Shown here piece after piece: positions 59,730-64,000 of a stretch of 64,000 bases of DNA. This DNA is from Pollutiaquabacter sp046052345 (lineage in GTDB: Bacteria; Bacteroidota; Bacteroidia; AKYH767-A; 2013-40CM-41-45). The stretch's first letter is position 1, and each line of letters opens with the position of its first letter. The stretch lies in the NCBI GenBank assembly GCA_046052345.1, contig JBJOMN010000054.1, positions 1 through 64,000 of the forward strand. Reading direction: 5' to 3'. Position numbers and translations under genes: made by a program. Below the pieces are notes generated by a model. The model saw only the letters and a program-made list of their open reading frames with translations, did no database searches and was not told the DNA's origin.

Positions 59730-60830
59730 ATGTTAGAAGTCAAAGTAGTAAAGGAAACCAAATCCGGCTTTGAAGGGGTCTTTTCCCACCCTTCCTTCGC
59801 CGACCACGAGCAAGTGGTTTTCTGTTACGACAAGGCCACCGGACTGAAGGCGATCATTGCCATTCACGATACTACCCTGGGACCCGCTCTGGGCGGTACC
59901 CGGATGTGGAACTATACCACCGAAAGCGAAGCCATTAACGATGTGCTGCGTCTTTCCCGCGGGATGACCTACAAAGCTGCCATCAGCGGCCTGAAGCTGG
60001 GTGGCGGAAAAGCCGTCATCATCGGCGACTCCAAAACCCAGAAGACCCCCGAGCTTTTCAAGCGCTACGGTCAGTTCGTTGAAACCCTCGGCGGACGTTA
60101 CATCACTGCGGAAGATGTCGGCACGCATACCTCGGACATGGTCAACGTTCGGGAAGCTACGCGCCACGTTACAGGTCTTCCCGAAAATCTCGGCGGAGGC
60201 GGCGACCCGTCTCCTGTGACCGCCTACGGCGTCTTCATGGGAATGAAAGCGACTGCCCTCGAATACTGGGGCAACGACAGCGTCAAAGGGAAGAAGGTCG
60301 TAGTGCAAGGAGTCGGCCATGTGGGACAGAATCTCGTACGACTTCTCGCTGAAGAGGGCGCTATCGTTTATGTCGCTGACATCCATCAGGAGCACCTTGA
60401 AGCAGTGGAAAAGAACTTCGGAGCCATTCGTGTAGCTCCCGATACGGTCTATGACCTTGATGTGGACATTTATGCTCCCTGTGCCCTTGGAGCGACACTC
60501 AATACCGACAACATCAACCGGCTGCGTTGTTCCATCATTGCAGGTGCGGCCAACAACCAGTTGGCGGATGAAATGGTGCATGGCCAGCAACTGAAGGACA
60601 AAGGCATCCTCCTGGCTCCCGATTTCCTGATCAATGCTGGTGGACTCATCAATGTGTATTCCGAGTTGCAGGGATATGACCGCGAGAAAGCATTGGGTCA
60701 GGCAAAGAAAATCTACGATACCACCCTGGAGATCCTTCGTAAGGCGAAAGCGGAAGACATCACTTCCGTCGCCGCCGCCAAGATGATCGCCGAGGAGCGT
60801 ATCCGCGCCGCCCGTCAGCTCGCCCGCTGA
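59730..60830 (+). CDS. Glu/Leu/Phe/Val dehydrogenase family protein (leucine dehydrogenase-like)
   Basis: A 366-residue NAD-dependent amino acid dehydrogenase. The catalytic block LKLGGGKAVIIGDSK holds the conserved Lys, with the Asp of TAEDVGTHTSDM, and GKKVVVQGVGHVGQNLVRLL is the NAD fold. PDFLINAGGLINVYSEL is the conserved C-terminal block. It converts a branched-chain amino acid to the keto acid and ammonia. It has a strong promoter and is followed by nusB after 38 bases. The substrate within the family cannot be fixed from sequence alone; leucine or valine is likely. Confidence 0.92.
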   Translation: MLEVKVVKETKSGFEGVFSHPSFADHEQVVFCYDKATGLKAIIAIHDTTLGPALGGTRMWNYTTESEAINDVLRLSRGMTYKAAISGLKLGGGKAVIIGDSKTQKTPELFKRYGQFVETLGGRYITAEDVGTHTSDMVNVREATRHVTGLPENLGGGGDPSPVTAYGVFMGMKATALEYWGNDSVKGKKVVVQGVGHVGQNLVRLLAEEGAIVYVADIHQEHLEAVEKNFGAIRVAPDTVYDLDVDIYAPCALGATLNTDNINRLRCSIIAGAANNQLADEMVHGQQLKDKGILLAPDFLINAGGLINVYSELQGYDREKALGQAKKIYDTTLEILRKAKAEDITSVAAAKMIAEERIRAARQLAR

Positions 60831-60868
60831 AATATTCCTTACTACCCGTTCTTCCAACATACTCAACC

Positions 60869-61801
60869 ATGCTCAGCAGAAGGCAACTTCGCGTAAAAGT
60901 CCTGCAGGCCCTTTACGCCTTTTTCCAGTCGGACAAGAAGGAGCTTTCCGTGGCTGAGCGTGAGCTTTTCCGAAGTATTGAAAAGGTACACGAACTCTAC
61001 GTTTACCTTCTCCAGTTCCTGCTGGAACTGGCTGATGCGGACGAGTCGGATGCATCCGATCTCCTTACGAAATACTTTCCCGACCAGGCAGAGCTGAAGG
61101 CCTCCCTTCGTCTCAGCGCTTTCAGGTTCATGCATGCCCTGCGCGATTCCGATTCATTCAAAGCGGCTGTCCGTAAGTGCAAGACCTCCTGGCAGAAGGA
61201 CCGGGAGCTGGTCCGTCGCGTTTTCCTGGAGCTGAAGAAATCCTCCGAATTCCGTGCGATTATCACCGGCGAGGACAAGGACGAGTCCGCATTCCTGCAG
61301 TTGATTGTCCGTAAATATGTCGAGGAATCCGATCTCATGCAGCACCACGTCGAGGAGGAGAACCTGTTCTGGCCGGAAGACCTTTCCTTCGTGTCACACA
61401 TGGTGAACCGCACCATCCGGCAATTCTATGATTCCGGGAAGCTCGAGGTCTTCACGTCGTACCGTGATGAGAAGGACGACAGGGAATTCGTTTCCGCCTT
61501 GTTTCATCAGACGGTGCTTCACAACAAGGAGTACGAGGCAGCTGTCAGTGAACGGACCAAGAACTGGGACCTGGAGCGGATCGCCTTGATGGATATCCTC
61601 ATACTGAAGATGGCGCTCGCGGAGCTCGTGCATTTCCAGGCTATACCGGTGAAGGTGACCATCAACGAATTCATCGAGATCTCCAAAGAGTACAGTACAC
61701 CCAAGAGCAAGCAATTCATCAACGGTATCATCGACCGTCTGGCTGCGGACTACCGGGAGGCCGGAAAAATCGTCAAGACCGGACGCGGACTGATGGAATG
61801 A
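60869..61801 (+). CDS. nusB: Transcription antitermination factor NusB, enlarged form
   Basis: A 310-residue protein, about twice the length of typical NusB (about 140). The N-terminal helix block LSRRQLRVKVLQALYAF and the C-terminal block WDLERIALMDILILKMALAEL, then INEFIEISKEYSTPKSKQFINGIIDRLA, are clear NusB motifs separated by about 190 extra residues, the usual form in Bacteroidota. It binds boxA with NusE for rRNA antitermination. It begins the group nusB, DUF1573, yajC, YbbR, coaE. Confidence 0.93.
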   Translation: MLSRRQLRVKVLQALYAFFQSDKKELSVAERELFRSIEKVHELYVYLLQFLLELADADESDASDLLTKYFPDQAELKASLRLSAFRFMHALRDSDSFKAAVRKCKTSWQKDRELVRRVFLELKKSSEFRAIITGEDKDESAFLQLIVRKYVEESDLMQHHVEEENLFWPEDLSFVSHMVNRTIRQFYDSGKLEVFTSYRDEKDDREFVSALFHQTVLHNKEYEAAVSERTKNWDLERIALMDILILKMALAELVHFQAIPVKVTINEFIEISKEYSTPKSKQFINGIIDRLAADYREAGKIVKTGRGLME

Positions 61802-61817
61802 TGTTCGACCAGAAATC

Positions 61818-62285
61818 ATGAGAGGATCCTGTTTTTCACTTCTGTTGCTTCCCGTGCTGGTGTTGCTCTCCTGCGGACCGCAACGTACGCCTAACCAGCC
61901 CGAAGACGCTTTGTCCCCTGAACTCGTCAAGAATCCTGCAACTGCCGGCGGCGTGAAGGGAGAGAAGAAGCTGCCCGTGCTGAGCTTCGATGCCACTACC
62001 CATGATTTCGGTTCGGTGGTCGACGGGGAGAAAGTGAACTTCTCCTTTCACTTCAAGAATTCCGGTGACGGCGACCTCGTCATCCGTCATTGCCAGGCCT
62101 CCTGCGGATGCACAGTCCCGGAATGGCCGAAAGATCCTGTTCCGCCCGGAGGCGATGGTTATATTGCCGTGACCTTCGACAGCAAGGGGAAAACCGGCAT
62201 GGTGCACAAGACCGTCTCCATCATCGCCAACACCGTGCCGAATACATCGACCTTGGTGATTACCGGAGAAGTGCACGCGAAATGA
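61818..62285 (+). CDS. DUF1573 family lipoprotein
   Basis: A 155-residue protein with a lipobox VLLSC near residue 19, a short linker and a DUF1573 domain: FDATTHDFGSVVDGEKVNFSF, FKNSGDGDLVIRHCQASCGC and VTFDSKGKTGMVHKTVSI, an Ig-like fold with the signature CxxSCGC. It is often found between nusB and yajC in Bacteroidota. Function unknown; probably periplasmic. It starts 16 bases after nusB. Confidence 0.88.
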   Translation: MRGSCFSLLLLPVLVLLSCGPQRTPNQPEDALSPELVKNPATAGGVKGEKKLPVLSFDATTHDFGSVVDGEKVNFSFHFKNSGDGDLVIRHCQASCGCTVPEWPKDPVPPGGDGYIAVTFDSKGKTGMVHKTVSIIANTVPNTSTLVITGEVHAK

Positions 62286-62330
62286 ACTGAACCTAATCCA
62301 AACTAACCTCAGACAAACAAACCTTTCAAC

Positions 62331-62654
62331 ATGAATCTTCTCAACATCCTTCTACAGCAGCAGCAAGGCGGTGCCATGATGCAGATGCTTTTTCTTCTGG
62401 CCATTATCGTCGTCTTCTATCTCTTCATGATCCGTCCCCAGGTGAAGAAGCAGAAAGCGGAACAGCAGTTCCGTAATTCCCTGGAGAAAGGTACAAGAGT
62501 GGTTACGATAGGAGGGATCCACGGAAAAATCGTCGAAGTCAACGAAAAGACTTTGCTGATCGAAATCGACTCCAACGTCAAGGTCCGCTGTGAACGCTCC
62601 GCCGTCTCTCTGGACGCTACGCGCGCCCTCGAGGCGGGTTCCGCTGCGAAGTGA
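62331..62654 (+). CDS. yajC: Preprotein translocase subunit YajC
   Basis: A 107-residue protein with one membrane helix (about 18-34, MLFLLAIIVVFYLFM), followed by the conserved RPQVKKQKAEQQFRNSLEKGTRVVTIGGIHGKIVEV block, given here as RPQVKKQKAEQ and GTRVVTIGGIHGKIVEV. It is an accessory to SecDF in the inner membrane. secDF is not in the window. It lies 45 bases after the DUF1573 gene. Confidence 0.95.
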   Translation: MNLLNILLQQQQGGAMMQMLFLLAIIVVFYLFMIRPQVKKQKAEQQFRNSLEKGTRVVTIGGIHGKIVEVNEKTLLIEIDSNVKVRCERSAVSLDATRALEAGSAAK

Positions 62655-62708
62655 TACGGACGCTTCCGGAACGTTTTCGTACCTTCCAAGAACCGAACCG
62701 ACGCTCCG

Positions 62709-63695
62709 ATGGACAAGCATCCGCGCAACGAAGAGAGCCGTCCGGCTCCTATGGTCCTTAACCGGCAGGTCACCGTCTTTCTGGTGTGCCTGCTGATTGC
62801 TATCGTTTTCTGGTTGTTGCAGTCTTTGTCCGATGTATACCCCGCCACGATCGGATTCCCGGTCCGATATTCCGGCTTACCGGAGCGTAAGGTGGTAGTG
62901 AACGAGCTTCCCGCACGAATCGCTCTCGATCTGCGTACGACCGGCTTTCGCATCCTGTATTACCGCTTCTTCAAATCTCCTGACCCGGTTGAAATCGATG
63001 TCTCTTCCGGTATCGCCTCGACCGGTGTCAGTTCCGATGTCTTGGTGGTGCCTACCCGCTACTTCCTGCAGGATTTCAACAGTCAATTGGGAGAAGAGAT
63101 ACAGGTGACCGGATTCCGTCCGGATTCCATTGTCCTCATGTTCAACGACAGGGTCAGCAAGCGAGTGCCGGTCCTTACCCGGACCGCTTTCTCATTGAGA
63201 AGGCAGTACGATACGTTGGCAGGCCCTACGGCCTTTCCTGATTCCGTTACGGTCAGCGGTCCGCCTTCCGCGGTGCGGAACATCGCCCGAGTGTACACCC
63301 ACCCGGCTGACTTCGGCGAACTTCAGAGTTCGGTCGACACACCGGTCGTGCTGCAGCCTGTTCCGCTGGTGGATATCGAACCCTCCGAGGTGCGTGTCAG
63401 TATAAAGGTCGAGAAGTTCACCGAAGGGATTTTCGAAGTCGATGTCCATCCTGTGAATGTTCCTGCCGGCTTTGTTTTAAAGACCTTCCCCGACCAGGTG
63501 AAGGTGAGGTATCAGGCTTCCCTCTCGGTATTTTCCACCGTAGACAAGGAGCAGTTCGAGGTGGTGGCGGATGCATCCTCCGCGAACGGATCCGGCTTGA
63601 ACATGCTTCCTCTGCGTGTCGTCACTCAACCGGCGGGCGTTCGATCTGTGGTTGTTGAGCCGTTGGAAGTCGAATTCCTACTCAGACGCAAATGA
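62709..63695 (+). CDS. YbbR-like domain protein
   Basis: A 328-residue protein with one N-terminal membrane helix (about 22-40, VTVFLVCLLIAIVFWLLQ) and periplasmic YbbR-type repeats with the pattern LPARIALDLRTTGF, DSVTVSGPPSAVRNI and DQVKVRYQASL. In Firmicutes YbbR (CdaR) controls the diadenylate cyclase; no cyclase gene is beside it here. It overlaps coaE by 4 bases, which is the usual order in Bacteroidota. Function in this phylum is not known. Confidence 0.85.
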   Translation: MDKHPRNEESRPAPMVLNRQVTVFLVCLLIAIVFWLLQSLSDVYPATIGFPVRYSGLPERKVVVNELPARIALDLRTTGFRILYYRFFKSPDPVEIDVSSGIASTGVSSDVLVVPTRYFLQDFNSQLGEEIQVTGFRPDSIVLMFNDRVSKRVPVLTRTAFSLRRQYDTLAGPTAFPDSVTVSGPPSAVRNIARVYTHPADFGELQSSVDTPVVLQPVPLVDIEPSEVRVSIKVEKFTEGIFEVDVHPVNVPAGFVLKTFPDQVKVRYQASLSVFSTVDKEQFEVVADASSANGSGLNMLPLRVVTQPAGVRSVVVEPLEVEFLLRRK

Positions 63696-64000
63696 TCATC
63701 GTCGGAATCACCGGAGGCATCGGAAGCGGAAAATCCGTGGTAAGCAGGATATTCCGCATGTTAGGCATACCTGTGTACGACGCCGATGCGGCAGCCAGGG
63801 ACCTGTATCGGCGTCATCCTGATTTGTCGGAGCGTGTACTTGCCGAATTCGGGCCGGAAGTCTCAGGTCCTGAGGGCGGCATAGACCGCAAAAAACTTGC
63901 GGCCGTTGTTTTCCAGGATCCCGAGCGGTTGAAGGCACTTAACCGCCTTGTACATCCGCTGGTTAAAAAGGATTTCAAGGAATGGTGTTCTTCCCACCGT
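63692..64000 (+). CDS. coaE: Dephospho-CoA kinase (3' partial)
   Basis: An N-terminal 103 residues before the window ends. The ATG at 63692 overlaps the YbbR stop (ATGA). P-loop GITGGIGSGKSVVS (6-19), then PVYDADAAARDLY and GIDRKKLAAVVFQDPERLKALNRLVHP, blocks of CoaE, which phosphorylates dephospho-CoA in the last step of CoA synthesis. The rest lies outside the window, so completeness cannot be judged. Confidence 0.93.
   Translation, partial: MIIVGITGGIGSGKSVVSRIFRMLGIPVYDADAAARDLYRRHPDLSERVLAEFGPEVSGPEGGIDRKKLAAVVFQDPERLKALNRLVHPLVKKDFKEWCSSHR

Noticed and set aside
59733..60866. A 377-codon minus-strand frame opposite the leucine-type dehydrogenase
   Set aside because: It is the complement of a clear conserved enzyme with a strong promoter. 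Its translation shows no family motif.
1..64000. tRNA genes, CRISPR arrays, insertion sequences and prophage genes
   Set aside because: I looked for cloverleaf-like sequences in the gaps, regular repeat-spacer units, transposases and integrases and found none. Small RNAs other than rnpB may have been missed.

Overview
This window is a piece of a Bacteroidota chromosome, roughly half G+C and densely coded. Evidence for the phylum: secreted proteins with type IX secretion (T9SS) C-terminal sorting domains, a TonB-dependent receptor next to a DUF4249 lipoprotein, a PorE-like TPR/propeller/CRD/OmpA protein, an enlarged NusB, the order nusB-DUF1573-yajC-YbbR-coaE, and many promoters with the Bacteroidota -7 motif TAnnTTTG (some with a -33 TTTG/TTG about 20 bases upstream). 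I cannot place it below phylum. I found no tRNA, no CRISPR array, no insertion sequence and no clearly broken gene. The first gene (purple acid phosphatase-like) and the last (coaE) are cut by the window ends.

Layout. 1-3536: secreted phosphatase-like protein and S8 protease, both probable T9SS cargo. 3617-7928 (minus): trxB, then a DUF4249 lipoprotein and its TonB-dependent receptor. 8025-8412 (minus): the RNase P RNA gene rnpB with promoter and terminator. 8515-15381 (plus): a tight four-gene operon with a VWA membrane protein, a large GH16-like lipoprotein, an AlgI-type MBOAT acyltransferase and an AlgJ/DHHW-type partner, which looks like an exopolysaccharide O-acetylation locus. 15384-17997 (minus): FAD oxidoreductase, beta-propeller protein, membrane protein. 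18033-20380 (minus): an RprY/RprX-like two-component system. 20507-20599 (plus): a 30-residue single-helix membrane protein. 20678-23937 (minus): TPR protein, ComA-like phosphosulfolactate synthase, LEA-type lipoprotein, DinB-like protein. 24072-25494 (plus): recF and dciA. 25571-28957 (minus): ndk and a three-subunit proton-translocating transhydrogenase. 29076-33102 (plus): small conserved protein, PhnP-like hydrolase, ffh, folD, queE. 33269-35236 (plus): PorE-like protein. 35230-41730 (minus): rarA, unknown lipoprotein, unknown barrel protein, kdsA, T9SS cargo, linked by short gaps and 4-base overlaps. 41868-44384 (plus): a second TonB-type receptor. 44386-49292 (minus): CoA-transferase, DivIC/FtsB-like protein, polytopic protein, P5C dehydrogenase. 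49416-50704 (plus): LytTR regulator and a receiver domain fused to a membrane helix. 50763-55903 (minus): AddA-like helicase-nuclease, ispE, accA. 56305-64000: dnaB, an ABC exporter (minus), leucine-type dehydrogenase, nusB, DUF1573, yajC, YbbR, coaE.

The most interesting unexplained structure is the 126-base divergent region 20381-20506. Four TTAAC cores at 11-10-11 base spacing, as expected for OmpR-family regulators, lie between the sensor kinase operon and the 30-codon membrane-protein gene. The last core sits where a -33 element would be, ahead of a -7-like TATCTTCG, and terminator hairpins follow the tiny gene. This suggests a small membrane protein controlled by the adjacent two-component system. 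Next in interest are the O-acetylation operon with its GH16-like lipoprotein, the membrane-tethered receiver protein, and a recurring arrangement in which the -7 box ends only 4-8 bases before the start codon, suggesting leaderless or nearly leaderless mRNAs.
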